From the NCBI RefSeq assembly GCF_944388365.1, contig NZ_CALXIN010000004.1, positions 1 through 62,408 of the forward strand: DNA of 62,408 nucleotides, given 5' to 3'. Positions 7,764 to 15,887 of the stretch are shown here, piece by piece. Positions within the stretch are counted from its first letter, which is position 1. The number at the start of each line of letters is the position of its first letter. Source of the DNA: an uncultured Negativibacillus sp. GTDB taxonomy: Bacteria; Bacillota; Clostridia; Oscillospirales; Ruminococcaceae. The position numbers and the translations under genes are program-made. The notes beneath the pieces were generated by a model. The model was not told the origin of the DNA, did not search any database, and was given only the letters and a program-made list of their open reading frames with translations.

Positions 7764-9152
7764 TTATTGACAGCATTCTTTGATGCTCTGTGCTACATAC
7801 TCAAAGTGATGTTCCTCGATGGTGCGCACATCCAGCAGCAGGCGCTCCTTGGAGATGCGGGCGATAATTGGGAGCGACAGCTCGCGCAGACGTTTTTCCA
7901 GCTCGTCGAGCGATACATGGTCCGGCTCAATGGCGACGACCGAGCTGCGGATCATCTGGGTCGGCACCGAACCACCGCCGACCTGTCCGAAGTCCTCGGT
8001 CAGGCTGACACGGAAACTGCCGTCGCAGACCTTCTGCATGCAGGCAAGCAGGCGTTCGCCCTTTGGCTGAAGGGTCTCCATGGTAGCGGTAATCATGCGC
8101 AGGGTTGGATTGTGCTCCAGTGCATCGGCAGGATCGAGGTACTCGCGCAGAGTGGCTTCCAGCGCTGCCAGTGTCAGCTTGTCGATACGGAAAGCACGAG
8201 TCAGCGGATTTTTCTTCATCGCCTCGATATACTGGCGTTTGCCGATGATGATACCGGCCTGTGGACCGCCCAGCAGCTTGTCACCGGAGAAGCTGATGAC
8301 GTCTGCGCCGGATTTCATCGCATCCAGAACATTTGGTTCATCCAGAATACCGTAGTCCTCCAGTCGAACCATCGCGCCGGAGCCCAAGTCGTAAATGACA
8401 GGGATGTTTCTTTCGTGTCCAAGGGTGACCATCTCATCCAGAGAAACTTCTTCGAAGAAGCCCATAATTTTAAAGTTGCTGGTGTGAACCTTCAGGAAGG
8501 CACCGGTATTTTCGGTGACAGCGCGGACATAATCGGAAGGATGGGTTTTGTTGGTGGTGCCGACTTCGACCAGAGTGCCGCCCGACTGTGCCATGATCTC
8601 CGGTACACGGAAGGCACCGCCGATTTCAACCAGCTCGCCGCGGGAGACGACAACCTCTTTGCCTTTTGCCATGGTGCTCAGGACCAACATGACGGCAGCG
8701 GCGTTGTTGTTGACAACCATGGCATCCTCAGCACCGGTCAGCTTGGAGATGAGGCTTTCCACATGGGCGTAGCGGCTGCCGCGGCTGCCCTTTTCCAGAT
8801 TGTATTCGAGGGTGTTGTAGTCCTGCGCAACGCTCTGGATCGCGCGGACAGCAGCATCGCTGAGTTTGGCACGACCGAGGTTGGTGTGCAGCACGATGCC
8901 GGTGGCATTGATGACAGGGCGCAGGCTCATGGTTGTTTTTTTGGTGACACAGCGGATGACCTCATTGCAGATGCTGTCGATCTCCATCGAAGGTTCCTCA
9001 CCAGCCAGAATCTGCTGGCGCAGTGAGTCGATGACTTCGCGGACCGCTTCGGTCAGAACGGTGTGCTGACAGGACAGGGAAGAAAGCTGTTCGTGGCGCA
9101 GCAGCTCATCCACCTTTGGAATCTTTCTTAACAGTTGGGAATTGACGCTCAT
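7764..9152 (-). CDS. selA: L-seryl-tRNA(Sec) selenium transferase SelA
   Basis: A 462-residue PLP enzyme converting Ser-tRNA(Sec) to Sec-tRNA(Sec) with selenophosphate. The PLP lysine is K292 in [10 protein letters not shown]; other family blocks are [24 protein letters not shown] and [16 protein letters not shown]. The start is placed at ATG 9152 because [18 protein letters not shown] aligns with the normal SelA N-terminus; a GTG seven codons upstream (9173) is the alternative. A promoter at 9311-9339 (minus strand) would give a leader of about 150 nt. It is the first gene of selA-selB-selC. Confidence 0.95.
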   Translation of the reverse strand: MSVNSQLLRKIPKVDELLRHEQLSSLSCQHTVLTEAVREVIDSLRQQILAGEEPSMEIDSICNEVIRCVTKKTTMSLRPVINATGIVLHTNLGRAKLSDAAVRAIQSVAQDYNTLEYNLEKGSRGSRYAHVESLISKLTGAEDAMVVNNNAAAVMLVLSTMAKGKEVVVSRGELVEIGGAFRVPEIMAQSGGTLVEVGTTNKTHPSDYVRAVTENTGAFLKVHTSNFKIMGFFEEVSLDEMVTLGHERNIPVIYDLGSGAMVRLEDYGILDEPNVLDAMKSGADVISFSGDKLLGGPQAGIIIGKRQYIEAMKKNPLTRAFRIDKLTLAALEATLREYLDPADALEHNPTLRMITATMETLQPKGERLLACMQKVCDGSFRVSLTEDFGQVGGGSVPTQMIRSSVVAIEPDHVSLDELEKRLRELSLPIIARISKERLLLDVRTIEEHHFEYVAQSIKECCQ

Positions 9153-9310
9153 ATTGTCGACCATACCTTTCACGGCTTGAAAACAAGCACAGTTTATGTT
9201 TGGATTTGATGGTTCTGCAAGGTGCAGAGGAGGTGGGAAAAGGATGGGCTGCTTTGTGCGGCATGATCAATTTCCCAAAATAGTTTTCAGCAGGATTGCT
9301 GTATGCCATT

Positions 9311-9339
9311 ATTGTATCAAAAAATCACCGAAGGCGCAA
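9311..9339 (-). promoter_or_regulatory. Predicted promoter of selA-selB
   Basis: On the minus strand, TTGCGC (9339-9334) and TACAAT (9316-9311) are separated by 17 bp. The start site would be near 9304. The -35 is weak, consistent with modest expression. Confidence 0.5.
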
Positions 9340-9381
9340 TGAGGAGAGCTTTTGTTTCTTGTAAGAAAGTTTGGGTTTTGA

Positions 9382-9410
9382 TTGAGTAATATCGCCAAAG
9401 ATGGTATAAT
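9382..9410 (+). promoter_or_regulatory. Predicted promoter of the 9472 membrane protein gene
   Basis: TTGAGT (9382-9387) and a perfect TATAAT (9405-9410) with a 17-bp spacer. It is back to back with the selA promoter, so the intergenic region is a divergent promoter region. Confidence 0.65.
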
Positions 9411-9471
9411 AAGTTCAAATCAAGGTGTGGATTTGAAGGGAAAACAAACTGTTGAAAAAGGAATGATAGCT

Positions 9472-10287
9472 ATGTTGAACCGCCTGATGACCTCCAGAAA
9501 GGTGAGAGGCTTTCTGCTGATTCTGCTGATTGTGTCGGCGCTTGTAGCTGTGGTTTCGGTGGCAGTGCCGCTCAACCGGAAAAAGGAAGCCATCACGACC
9601 CTGGGAACACAATCCCTTTCGGAGGCAACCTCGCTTGCTCTGTCGCTTGAATATTACAATGGAACCCGCATCGAAGCGCTGGTTTCTTATCCCGATACGA
9701 CCGCCTTTTATCAGAATCTGTGCGCGTTTTTGTCCCGTGCAAAGGATACGCTGTCCTACGATCGGGTGTATCTTTTGTACCGAGGCCTGGAGGGAAGAAT
9801 CGCCTATCTGGCGGATGCTGATTATGGAGAATCGCTGCAGGCGGAGGTGGATTATCGGGAAATCGGCGCTGATTATGACGATGAACGCTACACCAACCGC
9901 TGCACCTCCATTCTGGAAAACCAGTTTTCCAGCCGTCAGGGTGCTGTGTATGTGCCGGAAATTCTGGACAGCAATTATATCACCACCTATCTGCCGATCA
10001 AAAATTCATCCGGTCAGGTGATTGCAGTGCTGGGCGTGGATGCCAAGCTCAAGTATTCCGACTTTACCAAGTACGGCCCGATCAACTTTGAACGCCTGAC
10101 CACCGTCAGCGGAATTTTGTTTGTTGTCAGCCTGGTGCTGTTTGTTGTCTGCATGGACAAGGGACTCAGCGAAGAAGAGAAGGAAAACCGCTGGAGAAAG
10201 CGCCGCGGTTTGCCGCCAAAACCGGTGAAGAAGGATAAAATTGTCGTGGACCCGTTGGACGACATCGATCCAAACGACTATCTGTAA
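9472..10287 (+). CDS. Membrane protein with extracytoplasmic sensor-like (cache-like) domain
   Basis: A 271-residue protein with start ATG 9472 behind AAAAAGGA. A hydrophobic helix at residues 12-33 and another near 212-235 bracket an extracytoplasmic segment of about 170 residues, arranged as in single-cache or PAS-like sensors of bacterial receptors; ISSPIKNSSGQVIAVLGVDAKL-type wording (VIAVLGVDA) is typical of cache domains. The C-terminal cytoplasmic tail is short and charged (many Lys/Arg, then Asp) with no kinase, HAMP or GGDEF output. It may be a stand-alone sensor or accessory protein. It is followed after 21 bases by the MNT-HEPN pair, probably cotranscribed. Function is unknown. Confidence 0.6.
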   Translation: MLNRLMTSRKVRGFLLILLIVSALVAVVSVAVPLNRKKEAITTLGTQSLSEATSLALSLEYYNGTRIEALVSYPDTTAFYQNLCAFLSRAKDTLSYDRVYLLYRGLEGRIAYLADADYGESLQAEVDYREIGADYDDERYTNRCTSILENQFSSRQGAVYVPEILDSNYITTYLPIKNSSGQVIAVLGVDAKLKYSDFTKYGPINFERLTTVSGILFVVSLVLFVVCMDKGLSEEEKENRWRKRRGLPPKPVKKDKIVVDPLDDIDPNDYL

Positions 10288-10308
10288 CAAGGAAAGGTGG
10301 AAGGAACC

Positions 10309-10620
10309 ATGGATGAGCAAGCGGACAAACTGATTCAGGAAACAGTAGATAAGATTGTGGAGCTGTTTTCGCCGAGCAAGGTCATCGAATACAACACAAA
10401 GTATGGGATGGATGGACGATTGCTCTCCTTTAAGCTGTGCATCGTCGGAAAAATTACGGATAAACGCCGGATGCTGACCAGAATTTTTGATGAGGTGGAC
10501 AGCGATATCCCTTACGACGTTTTGCTGTATACCGACGAACAGTTCGAACAGCTCAAAGACAGCAGTGATGCGTTTGCGTCCCGCGTCAATCAGAGGGGCA
10601 GGGTGCGCTATGGGAAATAG
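10309..10620 (+). CDS. Degenerate MNT-type nucleotidyltransferase-fold protein
   Basis: A 103-residue protein starting at ATG 10309 after AAGGAA. Its pattern (hydrophobic strand after FSPSKVIEY, a strand LLSFKLCIVG, and SDIPYDVLLYTDEQFEQL) follows minimal nucleotidyltransferases, where the equivalents are ILFGSxARG, SDIDLLVV and DVDVVVxTPEEF. The GSxxRG and the catalytic Asp-x-Asp are not present, so it should be inactive as a transferase. Its stop overlaps the start of a HEPN gene, the normal arrangement of MNT-HEPN toxin-antitoxin pairs, which supports the family call despite the lost active site. Confidence 0.6.
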   Translation: MDEQADKLIQETVDKIVELFSPSKVIEYNTKYGMDGRLLSFKLCIVGKITDKRRMLTRIFDEVDSDIPYDVLLYTDEQFEQLKDSSDAFASRVNQRGRVRYGK

Positions 10621-11077
10621 AAGCCGGATGCACAATGGAAAGGACAGCCGACGATACTATGACTGGCTGGAACATTCCAGCCAGGACCTGATTGCTGCCA
10701 AGATCCTCTCGGAGGATGACCGCTGTTATCGTCTGGCGGCATTTCACTGCCAGCAGGCGATCGAAAAGGCGCTCAAGGCGTATATTCTCCTCAAATCGGA
10801 TGTACTGGTGGATGGTCACAACCTGACCTGGCTGTGCCGGCAGGCAAAAAAATATGACAAGGGCTTCCACCAGTGGTTTGATGAAAGTGCCGACCTCAAC
10901 CAGTGCTACATCGAAACCCGATACCCTGCCGATATTGAAAAAGAATATACATACAAGATGGTCAAAAACTTCTATCGCATGGCAAAGGAGATGTATCAAT
11001 ACATCTTTGCAGAGATTGATAAGGAGTTTGAACGGCGGGAAAAAGCCGAGGAAGATGCCCCGTTTTACGGAAGATGA
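10610..11077 (+). CDS. HEPN domain protein
   Basis: A 155-residue all-helical HEPN protein. The core motif YRLAAFHCQQAIEKALKAYI (about residues 40-60) is characteristic of the HEPN family, with R-x4-H (RLAAFH) matching the catalytic RNase arrangement. The start ATG 10610 lies inside the end of the MNT-like gene; ATG 10628 is an alternative. MNT and HEPN proteins form toxin-antitoxin modules in which MNT AMPylates HEPN; here the MNT lacks its catalytic residues, so any control would be by binding. A terminator follows directly. Confidence 0.75.
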   Translation: MGNRSRMHNGKDSRRYYDWLEHSSQDLIAAKILSEDDRCYRLAAFHCQQAIEKALKAYILLKSDVLVDGHNLTWLCRQAKKYDKGFHQWFDESADLNQCYIETRYPADIEKEYTYKMVKNFYRMAKEMYQYIFAEIDKEFERREKAEEDAPFYGR

Positions 11078-11078
11078 T

Positions 11079-11118
11079 AAAAAGCGTTCTGCGGTCAAAG
11101 AACCGCAGAACGCTTTTT
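11079..11118 (+). terminator. Terminator after the HEPN gene
   Basis: Perfect 17-bp stem, arms 11079-11095 and 11102-11118, with a core GCGTTCTGCGG and a following T tract. Confidence 0.85.
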
Positions 11119-11176
11119 TGACGTGGTATATACATCCGGTGAAACAAGAAAAGGGTTTTGTGCATTGTCTTTTTGC

Positions 11177-11239
11177 TTGACTTTCCGAATGCTTCAGGAT
11201 ACAATAAGAGGGCAAAATTGTACCATTTGGAACAATTTT
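11177..11239 (+). promoter_or_regulatory. Promoter plus inverted repeat upstream of the Crp-ABC operon
   Basis: TTGACT (11177-11182) and TACAAT (11200-11205) have a 17-bp spacer. Immediately downstream is an 8-bp inverted repeat, AAAATTGT (11214-11221) and ACAATTTT (11232-11239), spanning the expected start site. Position implies repression, perhaps by the Crp/Fnr-type product itself. The half-site differs from the FNR consensus. Confidence 0.65.
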
Positions 11240-11264
11240 AAGGACAGAGATGGAGGGAAATAGC

Positions 11265-11939
11265 ATGACAGCGTCGGATGCAGCCTTCAAAGCAGCCTGT
11301 GGCTGTATGTTGTTTGCCCAGCTGCCAGTGCAGCAGGCAGAGGAAATTTTGCGAGGGGAATCCAGCCAAAAGCAGTTTTCCCGAGGGGAGATCATCTATT
11401 CCCCAGAAAATTACCAGCGTGCGCTGGGAATCATCGCACGCGGAACAGCCATCGTGGAAAAGGAAAATGGTGTGCTGCTCAACCGTCTGGAAGCAGGAAG
11501 CTGTTTTGGAGCAGCGGCGCTGTTTGCTCAGGAAGAGCGGTATGTGACCACCATCCGCGCCAAAAGCGAATGCACGGTGCTGTTTTTGCCCGCTGCATCC
11601 ATGGAGCGTATTTTGATGAACTATCCACAGATTGCACTCAATTACATCCGTTTTCTGTCCGGCAGGATCCAGTTTTTAAACCGCAGGATCGACAGTTTTG
11701 TCGCGCCAAACGTCGAGGAAACACTGCTTTCCTACCTTCGTCAGCAGCCACAGGGAAAACTTGACCGTGTACCGATGGCGAAACTGGCGGAGATTCTCAA
11801 CGTGGGACGAACCTCACTGTATCGTGCGGTGCAGCATCTGGAGCAATGCAATATGATTACAAGGGAAGGAAAAACGATCTGTTTGACCTCATCAGAGGAT
11901 AGACAGGACAACTTCCCTGGAAAAGAGGAGATTGTATGA
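11265..11939 (+). CDS. Crp/Fnr-family transcriptional regulator
   Basis: A 224-residue regulator with start ATG 11265 eight bases after GGAGG. The N-terminal two-thirds is a cyclic-nucleotide-binding-like beta roll (RGEIIYSPENYQRALGIIARG, GSCFGAAALF) without an obvious cAMP-binding RxS site and without the Cys cluster of Fnr. The C-terminal HTH includes MAKLAEILNVGRTSLYRAVQHLEQ. It overlaps the next gene by ATGA (11936-11939), so regulator and ABC importer form one operon, implying that it senses the imported compound or its metabolite. Confidence 0.8.
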   Translation: MTASDAAFKAACGCMLFAQLPVQQAEEILRGESSQKQFSRGEIIYSPENYQRALGIIARGTAIVEKENGVLLNRLEAGSCFGAAALFAQEERYVTTIRAKSECTVLFLPAASMERILMNYPQIALNYIRFLSGRIQFLNRRIDSFVAPNVEETLLSYLRQQPQGKLDRVPMAKLAEILNVGRTSLYRAVQHLEQCNMITREGKTICLTSSEDRQDNFPGKEEIV

Positions 11940-13051
11940 AAAGCATGAAGATCAGCAAGCTGCTGGCAATGCTGATGGCATTTACAATGACCGTTTCGCT
12001 GGCAGCTTGTGGAACAACCACACAGACAGGGGAATCTACCGAGTCTCAGCAGACCGAAGAAACCACCGAGGAAACCAAACCGGAGGAAGAAACCACCGAA
12101 ACACCGGCAGAGGAGACCGAGGAAACAGCAGAAGAAACAGCTTCGGCTGAAAAAACCGAGATCAATCTGGGAATCATCAGCGGTCCAACCGGTCTGGGTA
12201 TGCTGGACCTTTTGGAAAAGAATGAAAACGGTGAAGCTGCCAACAGCTATAATGTGACTCTGGCAAGCGCACCAGACGAGATTACCGGCAAGGTCATCTC
12301 GGGTGAGCTGGATATTGCGGCGGTTCCAACCAACGTTGCTTCCACCCTCTACAACAAGACCGAAGGCGGCGTTCAGATCGCTGCACTCAATACCATGGGT
12401 GTTCTGTATGTGCTGGAAACCGGCGACACCATCCAGTCGGTAGCGGATCTGGCAGGCAAGACCATCTACGCCACCGGACAAGGCTCCACACCGGAATACG
12501 CTCTCAACCTGGTACTGGAGAAAAACGGTCTGACACCAGGCGAGGATGTCACTATCGTATACAAGGATGAAAATGCAGAGATCGCACCGCTGCTTGCTTC
12601 GGGAGAAGCTGAGGTTGCTCTGCTGCCACAGCCATTTGTTACCTCGGTCACCATGCAGAATGAAAATGTCCGTGTTGCACTGGACCTGACCGAAGAGTGG
12701 GACAAGGCAGTGGAAGGACAGAGCGGTCTGACCATGGGCTGTGTTGTTGTCCGCACCGAGTTTGCACAGAACAACAAGGAGGCACTGGACAGTTTCCTGG
12801 AGGAGTACAAAGCTTCGGTAGAAACAGTTACCAGCGAAGAAGGCCTTGCCCATGCAGCAGAACTGGCTGAACATTATGACATCCTCAAGGCAGCTGTTGC
12901 ACAGAAAGCGATCCCAGAATGCAACATTGTCTTTGTAGAAGGCGATGAGATGCAGCAGATTGCCAGTGGATTCTTGCAGGTATTGTACGATGCAAACCCA
13001 CAGTCGGTAGGAGGAAATCTCCCGAATGATGACTTCTATTACAAGAGATAG
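11936..13051 (+). CDS. Lipoprotein substrate-binding protein of an ABC importer (NMT1/SsuA-like)
   Basis: A 371-residue lipoprotein. The signal sequence ends in a lipobox SLAACG, giving a lipidated cysteine near residue 24. An acidic Thr/Glu linker (about residues 25-70) precedes the binding domain. The pattern PTGLGMLDLLEKNENG..., SGELDIAAVPTNVASTLYNKTEGGVQIAALNTMGVLYVL and ADLAGKTIYATGQGSTPEYAL is that of periplasmic-binding proteins for sulfonates, nitrate, taurine or thiamine precursors. The substrate cannot be named. Stop and start overlaps with neighbours on both sides show tight coupling. Confidence 0.85.
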   Translation: MKSMKISKLLAMLMAFTMTVSLAACGTTTQTGESTESQQTEETTEETKPEEETTETPAEETEETAEETASAEKTEINLGIISGPTGLGMLDLLEKNENGEAANSYNVTLASAPDEITGKVISGELDIAAVPTNVASTLYNKTEGGVQIAALNTMGVLYVLETGDTIQSVADLAGKTIYATGQGSTPEYALNLVLEKNGLTPGEDVTIVYKDENAEIAPLLASGEAEVALLPQPFVTSVTMQNENVRVALDLTEEWDKAVEGQSGLTMGCVVVRTEFAQNNKEALDSFLEEYKASVETVTSEEGLAHAAELAEHYDILKAAVAQKAIPECNIVFVEGDEMQQIASGFLQVLYDANPQSVGGNLPNDDFYYKR

Positions 13052-13826
13052 AGCCAACAAAACAAAACAGAAGCGTCCTCGATGGATGCAGGTGTGTGCG
13101 GTGCTGGTCTGGCTGCTGTTGTGGCAGGCTGCTGCCGCCGCCGTTTCGCTGCCCCTGCTTTTGCCGTCGCCGGTTTCGGTGGCGGCACGGCTGGGGCAGC
13201 TGTGCATTACGCTGGAGTTCTGGAGTACGGTGGCAAACTCGCTGTGGCGCATTTTGCAGGGATTTGTGCTGGGAATGCTGATAGGCACCTTGCTTGCCTG
13301 GATGGGATGGCGATGGGCGTTTGCACAGGCGATGATCCGCCCGATGATCGGCGTGCTCAAGGCGACGCCGGTGGCTTCGTTTATCATTCTGGCGCTGGTG
13401 TGGATCAAAACCGAACAGCTGGCGATGGTCATCTCGTTTATCATGGTGCTGCCGCTGGTGTACAACAATATGCGCGCGGGCATCGACGCTGCGGACCAAA
13501 AGCTGTTGGAGATGGCGCAGGTGTTCGGACTTTCCCGCCGCAAGGTGTTTCGATACTGCTATCTGCCGGCGATCTGGCCGTTTTTCCTCTCGGCGCTGAC
13601 CAGTGCCTTGGGTTTTGCCTGGAAATCCGGCATCGCCGCCGAGGTGCTGGCACGTCCCACCAAAGCGATCGGCAAGATGATCTATGATTCGAAAATCTAT
13701 CTGGAAACAACCGACCTGTTTGCCTGGACACTGGTGGTGATTCTGATGTCGGTGCTGCTGGAAAAGGTGGTGGTCCGGCTGGTACAGTGGGCAGGAAAAC
13801 GGTCGATGAGGGTGAACAGCAGATGA
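13026..13826 (+). CDS. ABC transporter permease (SsuC/TauC-like)
   Basis: A 266-residue inner-membrane permease starting at ATG 13026 behind TAGGAGGAA, overlapping the lipoprotein gene. About six hydrophobic helices are visible, and the ATPase-coupling loop reads MAQVFGLSRRKVFRYCYLPAIWPFF, a form of the EAA motif. It should form the channel with the ATPase that follows (4-base overlap) and the lipoprotein before it. As in SsuC/ThiX-type permeases, a dimer is expected. Confidence 0.85.
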   Translation: MMTSITRDRANKTKQKRPRWMQVCAVLVWLLLWQAAAAAVSLPLLLPSPVSVAARLGQLCITLEFWSTVANSLWRILQGFVLGMLIGTLLAWMGWRWAFAQAMIRPMIGVLKATPVASFIILALVWIKTEQLAMVISFIMVLPLVYNNMRAGIDAADQKLLEMAQVFGLSRRKVFRYCYLPAIWPFFLSALTSALGFAWKSGIAAEVLARPTKAIGKMIYDSKIYLETTDLFAWTLVVILMSVLLEKVVVRLVQWAGKRSMRVNSR

Positions 13827-14446
13827 AACTGGAACATTTGACAGTGAACTATGATGGTTTGACCGTTGCACAGGATTTGACGCTGGAACTGCCGGACCGC
13901 GGGATGATCTGCTTTTTTGCACCGTCAGGCACCGGAAAAACCACCTTGCTCAACGTGCTGTGCGGGCTGCACAAGCCACAGAGCGGGCAGGTGCTGGGAT
14001 TGGAGGGCAAGCGCTTTGCCTTTGTCTTTCAGGAGGACCGGCTGATTCCAGAGCTGTCGGCGCGGGATAACGTTGGCTTGGTGCTGGAAAAGAACCGTCA
14101 GGAGCTGGCGGAAACATTTCTTACGCGGCTGGGACTTGGCGGCTGGGAAAAGGCGTATCCTGACGAACTGTCGGGCGGAATGCAGCGGCGGGTCGCCATT
14201 GCTCGGGCGCTTGCCTATGGAGAACAGCACCGCGGCGAGGTGGTCTATCTGTTCGATGAGCCGCTCAAAGGCTTGGACGAGCAGACCGCAGGAGAGGTGT
14301 TGGAAGTTATCCGTACCCAGACAGCGGGAAGTTTGAGCTTTTTTATCACCCATGACCGTGAGGAGGCACAACGGCTTTCGGATGTGATTGTCTGTTTTGC
14401 AGGACCTCCGCTGCAGGTCACGCAGGTGATTGACAATCGAAAATAA
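13823..14446 (+). CDS. ABC transporter ATP-binding protein (SsuB/TauB-like)
   Basis: A 207-residue ATPase, shorter than average for the family. The Walker A is APSGTGKTT (about residues 34-42), the signature is LSGGMQRR, the Walker B is VYLFDEPLKGLD and the switch histidine is in FITHDREEA. The start at ATG 13823 overlaps the permease stop by ATGA. It powers the importer. A terminator follows at 14451. Confidence 0.9.
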   Translation: MKLEHLTVNYDGLTVAQDLTLELPDRGMICFFAPSGTGKTTLLNVLCGLHKPQSGQVLGLEGKRFAFVFQEDRLIPELSARDNVGLVLEKNRQELAETFLTRLGLGGWEKAYPDELSGGMQRRVAIARALAYGEQHRGEVVYLFDEPLKGLDEQTAGEVLEVIRTQTAGSLSFFITHDREEAQRLSDVIVCFAGPPLQVTQVIDNRK

Positions 14447-14450
14447 CCGT

Positions 14451-14490
14451 AAAGAAGGAAGGACTGTAAAAAAACAGCCCTTCCTTCTTT
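14451..14490 (+). terminator. Terminator of the Crp-ABC operon
   Basis: Stem AAAGAAGGAAGG...CTGT (from 14451) with ACAG...CCTTCCTTCTTT (to 14490), one internal mismatch, and a T-rich tail. Confidence 0.75.
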
Positions 14491-14516
14491 ACTTTGCGGA
14501 TAAAACTTGCTATAAT
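14488..14516 (+). promoter_or_regulatory. Promoter of the nucleoside phosphorylase gene
   Basis: TTTACT (14488-14493) and a perfect TATAAT (14511-14516), 17 bp apart. The -35 is embedded in the tail of the preceding terminator. Confidence 0.65.
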
Positions 14517-14548
14517 CATAAAAATTTAGAACTGAAAGAGGTGGCAAG

Positions 14549-15337
14549 ATGTTATTACAGGAATATGACCCCAATAAGGATGCCGTTATCAATCCCGAAA
14601 TGCTGGTGGAGAAGGTCGAGAATTTCCCCGATGTGACCGTCTCCTGTTTCTCCAAAAAGCTGTTTGAAAGCGTCCTTGCATTTTTTGAGCCGAAGAAAAT
14701 TGTGGAGGTGCGCTCAGCGGTCGGAGGCAATCCCATTTACGAGGTGGAGTATAAAGGAGAACGCTTTGCGTTTTTCCAGTCCTATGTCGGAGAACCAAAG
14801 TGTGTGGGCGATTATGAGGATATTCTGGCGATGGGCAGCCAGTGCCTGATTTTACTGGGCAACTGCGGTGTATTGGACAAAACCATCGAGGACTGTGGTA
14901 TCATTATTCCCACCCAGGCCATCCGCGACGAGGGATGCAGCTACCACTATGCGCCGCCCAGTGATATGCTGGATGTCAACAAAAAGTATGTGGAGCTGTT
15001 CTGTCAGGTGCTGGAACAGTACGGCTATCCCTATGTCAAGGGAATCACCTGGACGACCGACGCCTGCTATCGGGAAACAAGAGAAAAGGTGGAGCGTCGA
15101 AAAGCTCAGGGCGCCATCTGTGTCGAGATGGAATGTGCAGGAATGCAGGCGCTGTGCGACTTTCGCGGAAGCGATTTTTTCCAGTTTTTCTATGCCGGAG
15201 ATAACCTCGACCACTCCGAGTGGCAGCCGAGAAGCCTTTCAGGGGAGGCACGTCTGGACGACAAGAGCAAAATCGCATTGCTGGCCTTTGAGCTGGGTTT
15301 AAAAATCAAGGAACAGCGCAGAAAAGAACAGGGATAA
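14549..15337 (+). CDS. Nucleoside phosphorylase family protein (uridine phosphorylase-like)
   Basis: A 262-residue protein of the PNP/UDP phosphorylase superfamily, start ATG 14549 after AAAGAGGTGG. Family landmarks: a phosphate-binding-like SAVGGNPIYEVEY region, a GNCGVL turn (equivalent to GTAG/GSCG), the PTQAIRDEG.SYHY.PPSD segment and the ribose-binding CVEMECAG (V-E-M-E), with a later D in the base-binding site (AGDNLD). The likely reaction is phosphorolysis of a nucleoside in salvage, with substrate unassigned. Monocistronic, with a promoter before it and a terminator after it. Confidence 0.8.
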   Translation: MLLQEYDPNKDAVINPEMLVEKVENFPDVTVSCFSKKLFESVLAFFEPKKIVEVRSAVGGNPIYEVEYKGERFAFFQSYVGEPKCVGDYEDILAMGSQCLILLGNCGVLDKTIEDCGIIIPTQAIRDEGCSYHYAPPSDMLDVNKKYVELFCQVLEQYGYPYVKGITWTTDACYRETREKVERRKAQGAICVEMECAGMQALCDFRGSDFFQFFYAGDNLDHSEWQPRSLSGEARLDDKSKIALLAFELGLKIKEQRRKEQG

Positions 15338-15339
15338 AC

Positions 15340-15376
15340 AAAAGGAGATGCTGTAAAAACAGCATCTCCTTTTTAT
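15340..15376. terminator. Bidirectional terminator between convergent genes
   Basis: A hairpin AAAAGGAGATGCTGT / ACAGCATCTCCTTTT separates the phosphorylase gene from the convergent membrane-protein gene, with A and T tracts on both outer sides. Confidence 0.8.
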
Positions 15377-15840
15377 GATAGCTGGTATTTTGAAAGCAGG
15401 GTTTGATGCGCTGTCATCCGGCTGGAAATACACATCGACAAAATCAGCCCAAGAACAGAAAAGCCTGCAAGATAGTTGCTGTAGATTCCCAAGATAAAAT
15501 AATAGAGGTATGTTGGGAGCTTGCCAGGTAAAAACGGAGCAAAGTAGTGGATGGTAAGAAGAATACCCGTTCCAAAAAAGACTGCCAGAAGGGCGATGAC
15601 AAGAATCAGCGCCGCTCTTTCAATCGTCTTGTGCAGAGACAGTCTGGCTTTAAACAGCATCAGCTGCCCGATCAGATAACCGCCCAGCAGGTAGGCAATA
15701 GGGAAGAAATAAAACCAGTAGAACAAAACTTTGTCGTAGGTATAGGTGGTGAATTGATGCTCCTGTGCCTGTCCGTAAGTGAGCAAAATGAGCAGGTCGA
15801 TCACAAACAAAGCCAACAGAAATAGGTTTATCTTCTTCAT
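15373..15840 (-). CDS. Small four-helix membrane protein, unknown
   Basis: A 155-residue protein with four hydrophobic segments (about residues 4-21, 38-60, 74-98 and 110-138), short loops and a C-terminal cytoplasmic tail. Start ATG 15840 follows GAGGGTTAT, an acceptable ribosome site. No family recognised. It lies 47 bases after the single-pass protein gene on the same strand and may be its partner. Confidence 0.55.
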   Translation of the reverse strand: MKKINLFLLALFVIDLLILLTYGQAQEHQFTTYTYDKVLFYWFYFFPIAYLLGGYLIGQLMLFKARLSLHKTIERAALILVIALLAVFFGTGILLTIHYFAPFLPGKLPTYLYYFILGIYSNYLAGFSVLGLILSMCISSRMTAHQTLLSKYQLS

Positions 15841-15887
15841 AATAACCCTCTTTTCGCCAGGAATTTTGATATGCTAAGGCCAGAGTA

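Noticed and set aside
12885..13922. Minus-strand frame opposite the permease and ATPase genes
   Set aside because: Basic, low-complexity product from GC-rich coding on the other strand; no ribosome site.
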